Of a stretch of 64,000 nt of DNA, positions 44,025-53,690 are shown piece by piece (the stretch's first letter is position 1; every line of letters starts with the position of its first letter). Origin of the DNA: Hymenobacter sp. DG25B (GTDB lineage Bacteria; Bacteroidota; Bacteroidia; Cytophagales; Hymenobacteraceae). Below the pieces are notes generated by a model. That model did not search any database, was not told the origin of the DNA, and was given only the letters and a program-made list of their open reading frames with translations. Made by a program: the position numbers and the translations under genes. The stretch is from the NCBI RefSeq assembly GCF_000801315.1, contig NZ_CP010054.1:2232001-2296000 (forward strand), given 5' to 3'.

Positions 44025-45101
44025 TCAGTCCCGCATCTCCTCTACTTCCACGCGCCGGTTGCGGGCATCGGGCGAAGGAAATAACGGGCGAGCCCCGCCA
44101 TACCCAATGGTGCTGATGCGGGCTGATTCGATGCCGGACTTCACCAAAAAGGCCTTAACGGCGGTGGCTCGTTTCTCCGAGAGAGTCAGGTTCTTCTGAT
44201 CTTCGCCTACCTGGTCGGTATGGCCTGCCAAACGGATCCGAAGCCTAGGACGGGCCTGCAGCTCCCGCACCAGCTGATGCAGAGAGGCATCGGCTGCAGG
44301 CAAAAGCTCCGCTGTTCCCTGGAAAAATAACACTTTTGGCAGCACTACGGGGGTATTCGTTACTAAAGCGGTGGAGTTTTTGGCTTGCCGGCCTACTGCC
44401 GCATCGGCCCGCTTAGCCAGCGGCCGGGTGGCTAGCGGTTGGGGTGCGCTGCGGGACGGAACTACCTGAATGGTAACCGACACCGCAGTTTGCTGGGAAG
44501 TAGGGTAAAAGCCCTGCGTGAGATAAAACGTGGTGGTTTTGCTTAGAATGGTGCGGTAGCTAGTGCCCTGGTTTACACGCCGGGTTAGCGCCGCATCGGT
44601 GTACCACTGTACATCACGCCCCGTTACCTGAATAGTGGCAGACCTGCCCGCCGGCACCGTAGCGGCCGATTTTAGCTTGATGCGGTAAAGGTGAAACTCA
44701 CCCGTTTCGCAGTTGCCCACGGGGCGGTAGCTGGCCCGGCCGGTCAGCTTCTCCTCGGCGGGGTCGTAGGTGAACGTAACGGAGCCCTGGCACCAAAAGA
44801 AATCCGGGTCGCGGTAACGCTCATACAAAATCCGGGTTTCATTTATCCGCAGCTGGTTACCCAACTGGGTACCCTGCAGCTGAAATGATACCGAAGAGCT
44901 GGCATCGTGCAGAAGCTCCTGATACAAAACCCCAAACATGGCTGTTCCCTCGCCCGGCTGCAGGCGCAGAATGGTAGGCCAGGCTAAGCCCGGGCGCTGG
45001 TCGTCCCATTCCGCTCCCTGCCACACGCCCGCTAACGACTGGCTTTTCCCTTCCCTGGCCAGTACCAGGGCCAGCAGGCTAACCCATAAGGCTCTAAACA
45101 T
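44025..45101 (-). CDS. Secreted OmpA-domain protein
   Basis: A 358-residue protein from ATG 45101 (a GTG at 45110 is the alternative). Signal peptide MFRALWVSLLALVLAREGKS. The first 160 residues form a beta-rich domain (LAGVWQGAEWDD, TYDPAEEKLTGRASYRPVGNC) common in Bacteroidota as an N-terminal module; a second beta module follows to about 225 (IQVTGRDVQWYTDAAL). A linker leads to an OmpA C-terminal domain (VLFFQGTAELLPAADASL, LAGHTDQVGEDQKNLTLSEK, RNRRVEVEEM). It likely binds peptidoglycan while its N-terminal part senses or holds something in the periplasm. Not a lipoprotein. Confidence 0.85.
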   Translation of the reverse strand: MFRALWVSLLALVLAREGKSQSLAGVWQGAEWDDQRPGLAWPTILRLQPGEGTAMFGVLYQELLHDASSSVSFQLQGTQLGNQLRINETRILYERYRDPDFFWCQGSVTFTYDPAEEKLTGRASYRPVGNCETGEFHLYRIKLKSAATVPAGRSATIQVTGRDVQWYTDAALTRRVNQGTSYRTILSKTTTFYLTQGFYPTSQQTAVSVTIQVVPSRSAPQPLATRPLAKRADAAVGRQAKNSTALVTNTPVVLPKVLFFQGTAELLPAADASLHQLVRELQARPRLRIRLAGHTDQVGEDQKNLTLSEKRATAVKAFLVKSGIESARISTIGYGGARPLFPSPDARNRRVEVEEMRD

Positions 45102-45172
45102 TCTACTCACGAATAATTTCGTGAAAATAAGGGCAGAAGAACAAATACCGCAGTTCTACTAAGTAGAGCTGT

Positions 45173-46996
45173 TTACTCCTCGCGCCGGGCTGCTTTCTGC
45201 ATGCGGGCTTCCCCGCGTTTGCGCCGGGGTGCTATGCTGCCGCGCAGGTATTTCTCCATTACCAGCACAGCAGCCGGCGCGGCAGACTCAGCCCCGAAGC
45301 CGGCGTTTTCCAAGTACACCGCCACGGCAATTTTGGGGTTATTAGCCGGCGCGAAACCAACAAAGGCGGCATGGTCGTCGCCCTCATCGTTCTGCACCGT
45401 ACCGGTTTTGCCGGCCACCGAAATACCAACATCGGCCAGGCTGGAGCTGGCGGCCGTACCGCTGCGCATCACGGCTACCATGCCGGGCACCAGGGCTTCA
45501 AAATTTACACTGTCGATGAGGGTGCGGTGCTTTACCCGGAAGCGGTGGAGTGGCCCGCCGGCGCCAATACCACGCACCAGATGCGGCGTATAATACCAGC
45601 CGCGGTTGGCAATAATGGCCGCCATATTAGCCATCTGCAGGCCGGTAAGGTTGATTTCGCCCTGCCCGATGCTGAGCGAGTAAATGGAGCGGTACGTCCA
45701 GGCGCGCGTGCGGCGGGCCTTGTCGTAATATGCCGGGGTAGGTAGGAAACCGGGCGCCTCACGGGGCACATCCACACCCAGCACGGAGTCCAGCCCAAAC
45801 GAGCGGGCGTAGCGGCGCCACTGGGCCAGGTTGGCATGGCGGGCAGCCACCGAATCGGTAGCCAGGCTATCGGGCGTGTAATTTATCAGGCCCTGCATCA
45901 CCTGATAGAAGTAGGGGTTGCAGCTGTATTTCAGCCCGGCCGTGAGGGTTTTCGCCTGAGGGTGCTCGTGCACACAGCTCACCAGCGACTGGTCGCAGCG
46001 GAAACCCGTGGTGGGGCTGATGGTACCCATTTGTAAGGCTATAGCGGCATTCACCAGCTTAAATACTGAGCCGGGCGGGTTAGCCAGCATGGCCGGCCGG
46101 TTCAGCAGCGGCATATCCTCATGTTCCAGCAGCTTGGCCCGCACCCCAGCCTGGTCGGGTGCGGTGATGGTGGTGGCCGGATACACGGGGGCTGATACAA
46201 AGGCCAGGATTTCCCCGGTGCGCGGGTCCAGGGCCACGAGGTAGCCCTTGCGGCCGCCCAGCAGCTTCTCGGCGTAGGCCTGCAGTTTCACATCAATAGT
46301 CAGGTGCAGGTCCTGGCCCTGCTGAAAGGCGGTGTCTTTGGCCCAGGTGCCGTGCTCTTTGCCTTTGGCATCTACCAAGGGGTGCAGGTAGCCGCGGTGG
46401 CCGTTGAGCAGACCGTTATAATACGTTTCCACGCCGCCGTTGCGCAGGCGGTAGAAGCGGCCGCGCACGGTGCGTTTGGCCTGGCGGAGGAAAGGCTGTG
46501 CCTCAGCATACCGATAACCTAGTAAGGGGGCGCCCGCACGGGTGGTATAAACGCGCTGGCGTCGCTGGGTTAAGGTCAATGTGGGCCAGGCAGCGCTATC
46601 CTGGCGCACCCGCTTAACTTCGGCCGCCGTGAGGCTGAGTTGGACCGGATAGCCGGCCGGCGCTTTGGGGTAGGGCAGCGCATCAGTGATGCGCCGCCGC
46701 ACCGTAACGGAGTCCCAGCCCAGCAGCTGACCCAACGCCAGGGTATCAAGCGGGGGGCGGCGCGGCAACTTCAGCAGGAACTGGGGGCGGGTGTCTACCA
46801 GCACGGAGTCGTAGCGGTCCAGCACGCGGCCCCGCTGCGGCACGTCAGGCACGATGACGCGGCGGGCGGTGTAGCGTACGCGCACGTCCTGGTCCTGGGT
46901 GGGTCCGCCGCTTTGCTGGTCGGGGGAGGAGCAGGCGGCTGCTACTACGAGCAGGGCTAGTAGACTCTTTCCCCAACAATTGATAGCCGTACGCAT
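45173..46996 (-). CDS. Class B penicillin-binding protein (PBP2-like)
   Basis: A 607-residue DD-transpeptidase that cross-links peptidoglycan. Catalytic motifs are all present: SVFK (Ser310, Lys313), SCN (358-360) and KTGT (530-533). An N-terminal dimerisation module (about 45-230) is shorter than in typical PBP2. Instead of the usual membrane helix, the protein starts with a lipoprotein-like signal, VVAAACSS (Cys22), so it may be lipid-anchored; the lipobox is not ideal because it has Ala at -3. The C-terminus is basic (RRKRGEARMQKAARREE). Not next to mreCD or rodA, so it may be an accessory PBP. Confidence 0.9.
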   Translation of the reverse strand: MRTAINCWGKSLLALLVVAAACSSPDQQSGGPTQDQDVRVRYTARRVIVPDVPQRGRVLDRYDSVLVDTRPQFLLKLPRRPPLDTLALGQLLGWDSVTVRRRITDALPYPKAPAGYPVQLSLTAAEVKRVRQDSAAWPTLTLTQRRQRVYTTRAGAPLLGYRYAEAQPFLRQAKRTVRGRFYRLRNGGVETYYNGLLNGHRGYLHPLVDAKGKEHGTWAKDTAFQQGQDLHLTIDVKLQAYAEKLLGGRKGYLVALDPRTGEILAFVSAPVYPATTITAPDQAGVRAKLLEHEDMPLLNRPAMLANPPGSVFKLVNAAIALQMGTISPTTGFRCDQSLVSCVHEHPQAKTLTAGLKYSCNPYFYQVMQGLINYTPDSLATDSVAARHANLAQWRRYARSFGLDSVLGVDVPREAPGFLPTPAYYDKARRTRAWTYRSIYSLSIGQGEINLTGLQMANMAAIIANRGWYYTPHLVRGIGAGGPLHRFRVKHRTLIDSVNFEALVPGMVAVMRSGTAASSSLADVGISVAGKTGTVQNDEGDDHAAFVGFAPANNPKIAVAVYLENAGFGAESAAPAAVLVMEKYLRGSIAPRRKRGEARMQKAARREE

Positions 46997-47150
46997 GAGG
47001 TAAAGCTAGGCAATTGTTGGGTGTTGGGCTAAGTTGGCTGGTAAACCGGAGATATTGCTGCGCTTAACCTGCGCCAGTTGGAGCAAAGTTTTGGCGGCTT
47101 GGGTGTAGAGACGCAAATAGGCTTCTCTACATCCGCCGATGTCGCTCACC

Positions 47151-47271
47151 AAAACGCCGCCCGGATTGCTCCAGGCGGCGTGGTTCCGGTTTGCCGCGTT
47201 GCGGCAGTGGAGGTACAACCTCCACCTCAAAGCTGGTCACGAGTTACGGCTGCGCCTAAACTCGCGCCAGT
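47151..47271. repeat. About 120-bp direct repeat, left copy
   Basis: Shares about 120 bases with 48179-48300: both start AACGCCGCCCGGATTGCTCC and end near ACTCGCGCCAGT. The first part is itself a hairpin (CGCCGCC/GGCGGCG). The two copies differ at scattered positions and flank the MBL-fold gene in direct orientation. Confidence 0.75.
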
Positions 47272-47293
47272 TTGGGACCAGTATCTGGTTAAC

Positions 47294-48073
47294 TTACTGG
47301 GCCGCCGGATACCAGTTGCGCAGCCGAACGTCGATTTTTTTATTGGCCTGGTTCACGGTTTTCTTGAAGCTCTCCACGTCGCTCAGGCCGTTCTGGCCCC
47401 GATAGTGATACGGATACACAATGCGTGGCCTGAAGGCCAATACGCCCTGCGCGGCCTGCGGCACATCCATGGTGTAGGGCAGGTTCATGCATACAAAGGC
47501 CACGTCGATATTCTTGAGGGCGCGCATCTCGGGTATGTCTTCGGTATCACCGGAGAGGTACACGTTTTTGCCGCCCAGGCTGAGCACGTAGCCGTTGCCC
47601 CGGCCCTTGGTGTGCATGGCGTCGGGGGCTTCGGGCAGGTTGTACATCGGAATGGCCGACACGCGCATGCCCAGCGTGTCGAGCTTCTGCCCGTTGCCCA
47701 GGATGCGGACCTGGCCTTTGTACTCGGCGGGCAGCTTATCGGCCACGGCCTGGGGCACAATCATTAGGGCCTTGCCCACGGAGAGGCCTGAGAGTGTCTG
47801 CGGGTCGAGGTGGTCGCCATGAATGTCGGTGATGAGGACCACATCGGGGGCGGCCAGGCCGGCGTAGGCGGCGGCTCCGCCGTAGGGGTCCACGTAAATG
47901 GTCTTGCCGCTCCAGGTTAGCACCACGCTGCCGTGGGTGATGGGCTGCACCGTGAGCGGGCCTTTCTTGGTGGCAATCTGGTCGGCCGCCGCCCGCGGCG
48001 CGGGGGCAGTTTGGGCCAGTGCCTGCGTAGTAACCGCCGCAAAGGCCGCCGCGAGGATAAGGGTAGATTTCAT
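47294..48073 (-). CDS. MBL-fold metal-dependent hydrolase
   Basis: A 259-residue secreted protein: signal peptide MKSTLILAAAFAAVTTQALA, then a metallo-beta-lactamase fold related to the UlaG/YtnP-like group: HGSVVLTWSGKTIYVDP, metal-binding motif LITDIHGDHLDP, VYLSGDTEDIPEM and YPYHYRGQNG. ATG 48073 is chosen by the signal peptide; an extension through the right repeat (to 48259) is not coding. The substrate is unknown. It is flanked by 120-bp direct repeats, which may indicate that it was inserted or can be excised. Confidence 0.85.
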   Translation of the reverse strand: MKSTLILAAAFAAVTTQALAQTAPAPRAAADQIATKKGPLTVQPITHGSVVLTWSGKTIYVDPYGGAAAYAGLAAPDVVLITDIHGDHLDPQTLSGLSVGKALMIVPQAVADKLPAEYKGQVRILGNGQKLDTLGMRVSAIPMYNLPEAPDAMHTKGRGNGYVLSLGGKNVYLSGDTEDIPEMRALKNIDVAFVCMNLPYTMDVPQAAQGVLAFRPRIVYPYHYRGQNGLSDVESFKKTVNQANKKIDVRLRNWYPAAQ

Positions 48074-48178
48074 CGAGTTTTTGTTGGTGGGTGAAGGGGA
48101 CCGGGTTGCTAACCCGGGACGGGGGCGAAAGTTCTGGGGGGAGGGGTAGCTAGCGTGTTTCGCAGGAGTGAAGCATAG

Positions 48179-48300
48179 AAAACGCCGCCCGGATTGCTCC
48201 AGGCGGCGTGGTTTCGGATTTGTTGCAATGCAGCAGTGCAGGTACAAACTACACCTCAAAGCTGGTCACGAGGTATGGCTGCGTCTAAACTCGCGCCAGT
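48179..48300. repeat. About 120-bp direct repeat, right copy
   Basis: Second copy of the repeat at 47151-47271, same orientation, 1.03 kb away. It also lies immediately after the stop of the AT-rich gene at 48314, whose insertion point it may mark. Confidence 0.75.
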
Positions 48301-48313
48301 GGGGCGCTACAAG

Positions 48314-49789
48314 TTACAAAGTGACATTAGAAGCAGAAGCTTTTGGACTTGCATCTATCAAGATAATATTTTCCTTATCCTCTAGCTTCAGTTCCTTTAA
48401 TACAGACGTTAAATGCATGTATTCACTTTGGTTGAAGTACATAATTACTTTAATAGAACTCTTGGTATAATTGGCTTCTTCATATACTTCAACTTGCTTC
48501 GCAAGATTCTGCTTCAGCTTGGAATTGGAAGCCAGTTTGAACTCTATAAGTGTTTTGTCAGCCGAGCCTTTTGAAACAGCATAGTCAACAGGGCCTCTAC
48601 CATTGTTAGTTTCCCTATTAACGTCAAAATCACTCGCAAACCAAGTCAGTCGGTAGATGATTTGCAAATCTTCCTCTCTTTTGATTGGTTGACCATTCAT
48701 GTAAAATAGCCTGTATCCATCATTTTTTTCAATGACGTCCTTTAAATAATTAAGTCTATTAAGTGATTGTTCGTAAGAAGATATTGGCTTGATATCATAG
48801 AAATTGCTGTTGTCAAGAAGGCGTTCAACTAAAGCCTTGATATTTCTTATGAAGAAAGATTCAACCTCTTCAACTTTTTGCTTTGAAATATTTTTAGCGC
48901 CCTGTTTGTTCTCTTCTTTGCTTTTTAGATAAAGTTTAATAATATCTGGAAACTGCATTATTGTTGCCTGGATTGCAGCAGCACGTTCCTTCTGTGAAAT
49001 TTTCTCATCTACAGGCTTGCTTGGTAGTTTTTCTGCGAAGTAGTTAAAGATTTCAGCTCTGAGTTGGCTATTGGGTATGCTATTGCATATTCTTTCAAAG
49101 TCTCCTCGTAAATCGTGAGAATTTATCCAGTTATCATCCTTAGTTAAAATATTTTTGGGTGTCAAAAGTACATAGTCATTAAAGATAAAAGGAAGTGTAA
49201 ATTCCTTTGGCATCCATCTTTGAAGAGTGTAGTCAAAATAAACTTTATCAACTTTAACAATTTTTACATTAGTGGGCAGCATGTGCTCTAAAGCAAACTT
49301 TTCAGTGTAATTGAGTAAAAATTCCTTTGTAAGGTTTGTGGTGAAGTCACTTATATTGTCTTTGCCTATACCTGTTTGAAACAGACCGGCTTTTTCCAAG
49401 TGGGATGATTCAGTGATTATTTCTTTTCCCAAATCATCAAATACAATATTTATTGAGGAGGAAAAAGTCTTTCCAAATTTAGGACCTAAGCCACTTCCAT
49501 TGTTTCCTATTTGACTATAGCCGAGCCAGTTTTGTTTGACTTCTCGAAATACATACCACGCTAATATTTGTGCTTCTGTTACTTGCCCATTTTCAGATTT
49601 TTGTTTTAAGAAAGCTAAGTAACGTAAGATATCCTCATGTAACTTTTGATACACTGGGTCTTTGCTTCCAAATAACAAAAATGGATCAATAAAAACCGGA
49701 AGGTCATTTATCAATGAGATATTAAAAGCTCCATAGGCTTCAAGAGTTTCTGGCTCGATGCCGAAGAAATCGGAAAAATATATATTCAT
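48314..49789 (-). CDS. Putative PD-(D/E)xK nuclease, AT-rich orphan
   Basis: A 491-residue protein of unknown family in an AT-rich gene, unlike its GC-rich neighbours (A/T at most third positions). The C-terminal part has a nuclease-like signature: Asp402 in GRGPVDYAVSK, then Glu416-x-Lys418 in TLIEFKLAS, followed by Gln432 and Tyr436 in KQVEVYEEA, consistent with a PD-(D/E)xK core with a QxxxY element. The first 350 residues are mixed helical and strand (FGIEPETLEAYGAFNISLIN, DPFLLFGSKDPVY) without a recognised domain. It has no methylase or other partner beside it and lies next to a repeat. A solitary anti-phage or restriction nuclease is possible; this is inference. Confidence 0.8.
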   Translation of the reverse strand: MNIYFSDFFGIEPETLEAYGAFNISLINDLPVFIDPFLLFGSKDPVYQKLHEDILRYLAFLKQKSENGQVTEAQILAWYVFREVKQNWLGYSQIGNNGSGLGPKFGKTFSSSINIVFDDLGKEIITESSHLEKAGLFQTGIGKDNISDFTTNLTKEFLLNYTEKFALEHMLPTNVKIVKVDKVYFDYTLQRWMPKEFTLPFIFNDYVLLTPKNILTKDDNWINSHDLRGDFERICNSIPNSQLRAEIFNYFAEKLPSKPVDEKISQKERAAAIQATIMQFPDIIKLYLKSKEENKQGAKNISKQKVEEVESFFIRNIKALVERLLDNSNFYDIKPISSYEQSLNRLNYLKDVIEKNDGYRLFYMNGQPIKREEDLQIIYRLTWFASDFDVNRETNNGRGPVDYAVSKGSADKTLIEFKLASNSKLKQNLAKQVEVYEEANYTKSSIKVIMYFNQSEYMHLTSVLKELKLEDKENIILIDASPKASASNVTL

Positions 49790-49811
49790 TTGTAAAGAAA
49801 AGTGTAAAATG

Positions 49812-49847
49812 AAAAGGGCACTATCTCAGAAAGATAGTGCCCTTTTA
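49812..49847. terminator. Intrinsic terminator after icmF
   Basis: AAAAGGGCACTATCT / AGATAGTGCCCTTTT with a short loop, 22 bases past the icmF stop and 22 bases before the ATG of the nuclease-like gene, leaving almost no room for that gene's own promoter. Confidence 0.85.
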
Positions 49848-49868
49848 TTAACAAAAGGAATTCAAACT

Positions 49869-52800
49869 CTACATATTCCGCCGATACTGCCCACCAACTT
49901 CAAACAAGGCATTGGTCACCTGCCCGAGTGAGCAGAACTTCACTGTTTCCATCAACTCCTCAAATAGGTTGCCATTGGCCACGGCTACTTGCTGCAGCTG
50001 CTTCAGGCGCTGCTCCGCAGTGCCCTCATTGCGTGCGTGCAGGGTCTGGAGCTGCGTGATTTGGAATTGCTTTTCCTCCTCCGTGGCGCGGATTACCTCG
50101 GCCGGGATGACCGTGGGGGAGCCTTTGGAAGAGAGGAAGGTATTCACGCCGATGATGGGAAACTCGCCGGTGTGCTTCAGGGTCTCGTAGTAGAGGCTTT
50201 CTTCCTGAATCTTGCCGCGCTGGTACATGGTTTCCATGGCGCCCAGCACGCCGCCGCGCTCCGTGATGCGGTCAAACTCCAGCAGCACGGCTTCTTCCAC
50301 CAGGTCCGTCAGCTCCTCGATGATGAATGAACCCTGCAGCGGGTTTTCGTTCTTGGCCAGGCCCAGCTCCCGGTTGATGATGAGCTGAATGGCCATAGCC
50401 CGGCGCACCGATTCCTCGGTGGGCGTGGTAATGGCCTCGTCGTAGGCGTTGGTGTGCAGGGAGTTGCAGTTGTCGTAGATGGCGTAAAGGGCCTGCAGCG
50501 TGGTGCGAATATCGTTGAAGTCAATTTCCTGGGCGTGCAGGCTGCGGCCGCTGGTCTGGATGTGGTATTTCAACATCTGGGAGCGGGCATCGGCGTTATA
50601 CCTCAGCTTCATGGCCTTGGCCCAGATGCGGCGCGCCACCCGGCCAATTACCGCGTACTCAGGGTCGATGCCGTTGGAGAAGAAGAACGACAGGTTGGGC
50701 GCGAAGTCATTCACGCTCATGCCGCGGCTCACGTAGTACTCCACAAACGTGAAGCCATTGCTGAGCGTGAGGGCCAGCTGCGTAATGGGGTTGGCGCCCG
50801 CCTCCGCAATGTGGTAGCCCGAAATAGACACCGAGTAGAAGTTGCGAACCTTCTCCTTAATGAAGTATTCCTGCACGTCGCCCATCAGGCGCAGGGCAAA
50901 CTCCGTGGAGAAGATGCAGGTGTTCTGGGCCTGATCTTCCTTCAGGATATCGGCCTGCACGGTGCCGCGCACCTGCGCCAGCGTACGTTTTTTGATGGTT
51001 TCGTACACCTCGGCGGGCAGCACCTGGTCGCCGGTTACGCCGAGCAGCATCAAGCCGAGGCCGTCGTTGCCTGCCGGCAGCTCGCCCTGGTAGAAGGGGC
51101 GGCCCACGCCTTTCGCGGCGTAGATCTGGTCAATCTTCTGGCTGACCTCATCTTCCAGCCCGTGCTCCTTTATATATAGTTCGCACTGCTGATCAATGGC
51201 GGCATTCATGTAGAACGCGGCAATGGTGGCGGCCGGACCGTTGATGGTCATGGACACCGACGTCATCGGGTTGGCCAGGTTGAAGCCGGAATACAGCTTC
51301 TTGGCATCATCGAGGCAGCAAACGCTCACGCCGGCGTTGCCAATTTTACCATAGATATCAGGCCGGTGGTCGGGGTCCTCGCCGTACAGCGTCACCGAGT
51401 CGAAGGCCGTACTCAGGCGCTTGGCCGGCAGGCCCGCCGATACATAGTGGAAGCGGCGGTTGGTACGCTCAGGGCCACCTTCGCCGGCAAACATGCGGGT
51501 AGGGTCTTCGCCTTCGCGCTTGAAGGGGAATACGCCGGCTGTGTAGGGGAATTCGCCGGGCACATTTTCCTGCAGCTGCCATTTCAGCAAATCGCCCCAG
51601 GCGGTGTAGCGCGGCAGGCTTACTTTCGGAATCTGGAGGTGGGAGAGGCTTTCGGTGTGCGTTTTAATGCGGATTTCCTTGTCGCGCACCTTAAAGATGA
51701 ACTCCGGGTCGCGGTAGGATTTTACCTTTTGCGGCCAGGTCTCCAGGAGCTTCCAATTTTGCCCATCCAAACGGAGCTTGACCTCCTCGAAGGTGCTCTC
51801 CAGGCCGGCCACGAGTGCTCCTGATCCGAGTCCATGGCTGCTGCTCCCGGTGCCAGATCCTCCAACGGCGGTGTTGCCGAGGCTTTGGACGGCTCCAATG
51901 GCTTGCCGGATTCCGAAGAGCTGCTGAGCAGTGTCAGCTTGTTTTTGAACCCACTGGTCATATTGGCGGTTGGTTTCGGCTATTTCTGAAAGGTAACGCG
52001 TGCGGTGAGGCGGAATGATGTAAATCTTCTCCGAGTCCTCCTTGCTGGTTTCCAGGTGAGAGGCAAACGGTACGCCCGTTTTGGCTTCTACCGTTGCCAG
52101 AATAGCGCGGTAGAGGCGGTTCATGCCGGGGTCGTTGAACTGGGAGGCAATGGTACCGAACACGGGCATTTCGTCCAGCGGCTGATTCCAGAGCTGGTGG
52201 TTGCGCTGGTACTGCTTGCGCACGTCGCGGAGAGCATCCAGGGCGCCGCGCTTGTCAAACTTATTGAGGGCAATAACGTCGGCAAAATCGAGCATGTCGA
52301 TTTTCTCCAGCTGCGTGGCCGCGCCGTACTCGGGCGTCATCACATACAGGCTGGCATCGGAGTGCTCAATGATTTCGGTATCGGACTGGCCAATGCCGGA
52401 GGTTTCGAGGATGATGAGGTCGAAGTCGGCGGCGCGTACCACGTCCACGGCGTCCTGCACGTACTTGCTCAAGGCCAGGTTGCTCTGGCGCGTGGCCAGG
52501 CTGCGCATATACACCCGCGGCGAGTTGATGGCGTTCATCCGGATCCGGTCGCCGAGCAGGGCCCCACCGGTTTTGCGCTTGCTGGGGTCTACGGAAATAA
52601 TGGCAATGGTCTTGTCCGGGAAGTCGAGCAGGAAGCGGCGCACCAGTTCATCTACCAGGGAAGACTTACCGGCCCCGCCGGTGCCGGTGATGCCCAGAAT
52701 AGGGGCTTTCTTAACGGAGGCAGAAGGATTCACGCGCTGGTCGGCGCCGCCCTCGGCCTGCTGGAAATCGGAAATCAGCTGGCCTTTCACCCGCTCAAAC

Positions 52801-53342
52801 TCCTGGGGGAAGTTCTCGGCGGCTGAAATCAGGCGGCCAATGCTGCGGGCATCTTTCTCTTTTACGTGCTCTACTTCGCCGTTCAGATGCTGGCCGGTGG
52901 GGAAGTCAGACTGCTTGAGCAGGTCATTAATCATGCCCTGCAGGCCCATGGCGCGGCCGTCGTCGGGCGAGTAGATGCGCGTGATGCCGTGCTTCTGCAG
53001 CTCCGCAATTTCGGTGGGCAGAATTACGCCGCCGCCGCCGCCAAATATCTTCACATGGCCCGCCCCGCGCTCTTTGAGCAGGTCGTGCATGTACTTAAAA
53101 TACTCGTTGTGGCCGCCCTGGTAGGAGGTAATGGCAATGGCCTGGGCATCTTCCTGAATGGCGCAGTCTACAATTTCCTGCACCGAGCGGTTGTGGCCCA
53201 GGTGAATAACCTCGGCGCCACTGCTCTGGATAATGCGGCGCATGATATTGATGGCGGCATCGTGCCCATCAAAGAGGGCCGCAGCCGTTACAATGCGGAT
53301 GTGATTCTTGGGCTTATACGGAGCTACGGGAGCTGGATGCAT
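49869..53342 (-). CDS. icmF: Fused isobutyryl-CoA mutase IcmF
   Basis: An 1157-residue fusion of a B12-binding domain (about 15-145, with [12 protein letters not shown]), a MeaB-type GTPase chaperone (about 213-480; Walker [17 protein letters not shown]) and the acyl-CoA mutase catalytic barrel (about 560-1150). It interconverts isobutyryl-CoA and n-butyryl-CoA, and in some cases pivalyl-CoA, using adenosylcobalamin, with the GTPase guarding cofactor loading. The order B12/GTPase/mutase separates it from methylmalonyl-CoA mutase. An odd Gly/Ser-rich insert ([17 protein letters not shown]) lies between the GTPase and mutase parts. Monocistronic, with its own promoter and terminator. Confidence 0.94.
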   Translation of the reverse strand: MHPAPVAPYKPKNHIRIVTAAALFDGHDAAINIMRRIIQSSGAEVIHLGHNRSVQEIVDCAIQEDAQAIAITSYQGGHNEYFKYMHDLLKERGAGHVKIFGGGGGVILPTEIAELQKHGITRIYSPDDGRAMGLQGMINDLLKQSDFPTGQHLNGEVEHVKEKDARSIGRLISAAENFPQEFERVKGQLISDFQQAEGGADQRVNPSASVKKAPILGITGTGGAGKSSLVDELVRRFLLDFPDKTIAIISVDPSKRKTGGALLGDRIRMNAINSPRVYMRSLATRQSNLALSKYVQDAVDVVRAADFDLIILETSGIGQSDTEIIEHSDASLYVMTPEYGAATQLEKIDMLDFADVIALNKFDKRGALDALRDVRKQYQRNHQLWNQPLDEMPVFGTIASQFNDPGMNRLYRAILATVEAKTGVPFASHLETSKEDSEKIYIIPPHRTRYLSEIAETNRQYDQWVQKQADTAQQLFGIRQAIGAVQSLGNTAVGGSGTGSSSHGLGSGALVAGLESTFEEVKLRLDGQNWKLLETWPQKVKSYRDPEFIFKVRDKEIRIKTHTESLSHLQIPKVSLPRYTAWGDLLKWQLQENVPGEFPYTAGVFPFKREGEDPTRMFAGEGGPERTNRRFHYVSAGLPAKRLSTAFDSVTLYGEDPDHRPDIYGKIGNAGVSVCCLDDAKKLYSGFNLANPMTSVSMTINGPAATIAAFYMNAAIDQQCELYIKEHGLEDEVSQKIDQIYAAKGVGRPFYQGELPAGNDGLGLMLLGVTGDQVLPAEVYETIKKRTLAQVRGTVQADILKEDQAQNTCIFSTEFALRLMGDVQEYFIKEKVRNFYSVSISGYHIAEAGANPITQLALTLSNGFTFVEYYVSRGMSVNDFAPNLSFFFSNGIDPEYAVIGRVARRIWAKAMKLRYNADARSQMLKYHIQTSGRSLHAQEIDFNDIRTTLQALYAIYDNCNSLHTNAYDEAITTPTEESVRRAMAIQLIINRELGLAKNENPLQGSFIIEELTDLVEEAVLLEFDRITERGGVLGAMETMYQRGKIQEESLYYETLKHTGEFPIIGVNTFLSSKGSPTVIPAEVIRATEEEKQFQITQLQTLHARNEGTAEQRLKQLQQVAVANGNLFEELMETVKFCSLGQVTNALFEVGGQYRRNM

Positions 53343-53374
53343 AGCACGGGGGAGTTGGGTGGAATTATAGGGAG

Positions 53375-53382
53375 CGAAGGTA
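53375..53382 (-). promoter_or_regulatory. Promoter -7 element for icmF
   Basis: Reads TACCTTCG on the minus strand, the same variant as before dapA, 33 bases ahead of the icmF ATG. Confidence 0.4.
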
Positions 53383-53384
53383 AG

Positions 53385-53413
53385 AAAAAAGCCCCGGCGG
53401 GTAAGGCCGGGGC
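53385..53413 (-). terminator. Intrinsic terminator upstream of icmF
   Basis: GCCCCGGC / GCCGGGGC stem followed by TTTTTTC on the minus strand; it ends the transcript coming from the 53691-54044 gene and lies just ahead of the icmF promoter. Confidence 0.7.
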
Positions 53414-53470
53414 TGATTTGGGAATGGGAAGAAGTGAATATCTAATTAAAAAGCGTTTTCCAAACCATAC

Positions 53471-53635
53471 GGTCATGTCGAGCGAAGTCGAGACATCTCG
53501 CTAGTGTGGTAAATAGTATTCCAACGAAGCGGTAGAGATGCTTCGGCCAGCTCAGCATGACTCGTTCTATTTGAAAGATGTTCTTTATCCAACAACGTCA
53601 GCACGCGAGATGTCTCGGCTCCGCTCGACATGACC
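53471..53635. repeat. Inverted intergenic repeat, 31-bp arms
   Basis: Arms at 53471-53501 and 53605-53635 (GGTCATGTCGAGCG and complement) pair with two mismatches around a 103-base centre that also holds a GAAGCGGTAGAGATGCTTCG hairpin. Together with the terminator it fills the 348-base gap between icmF and the next gene; no gene was found in it. Confidence 0.7.
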
Positions 53636-53690
53636 GGAGTTTATTATATATACAAGATGAGTTTACCTTCATCCTGTTGCTTCCTGGTTG

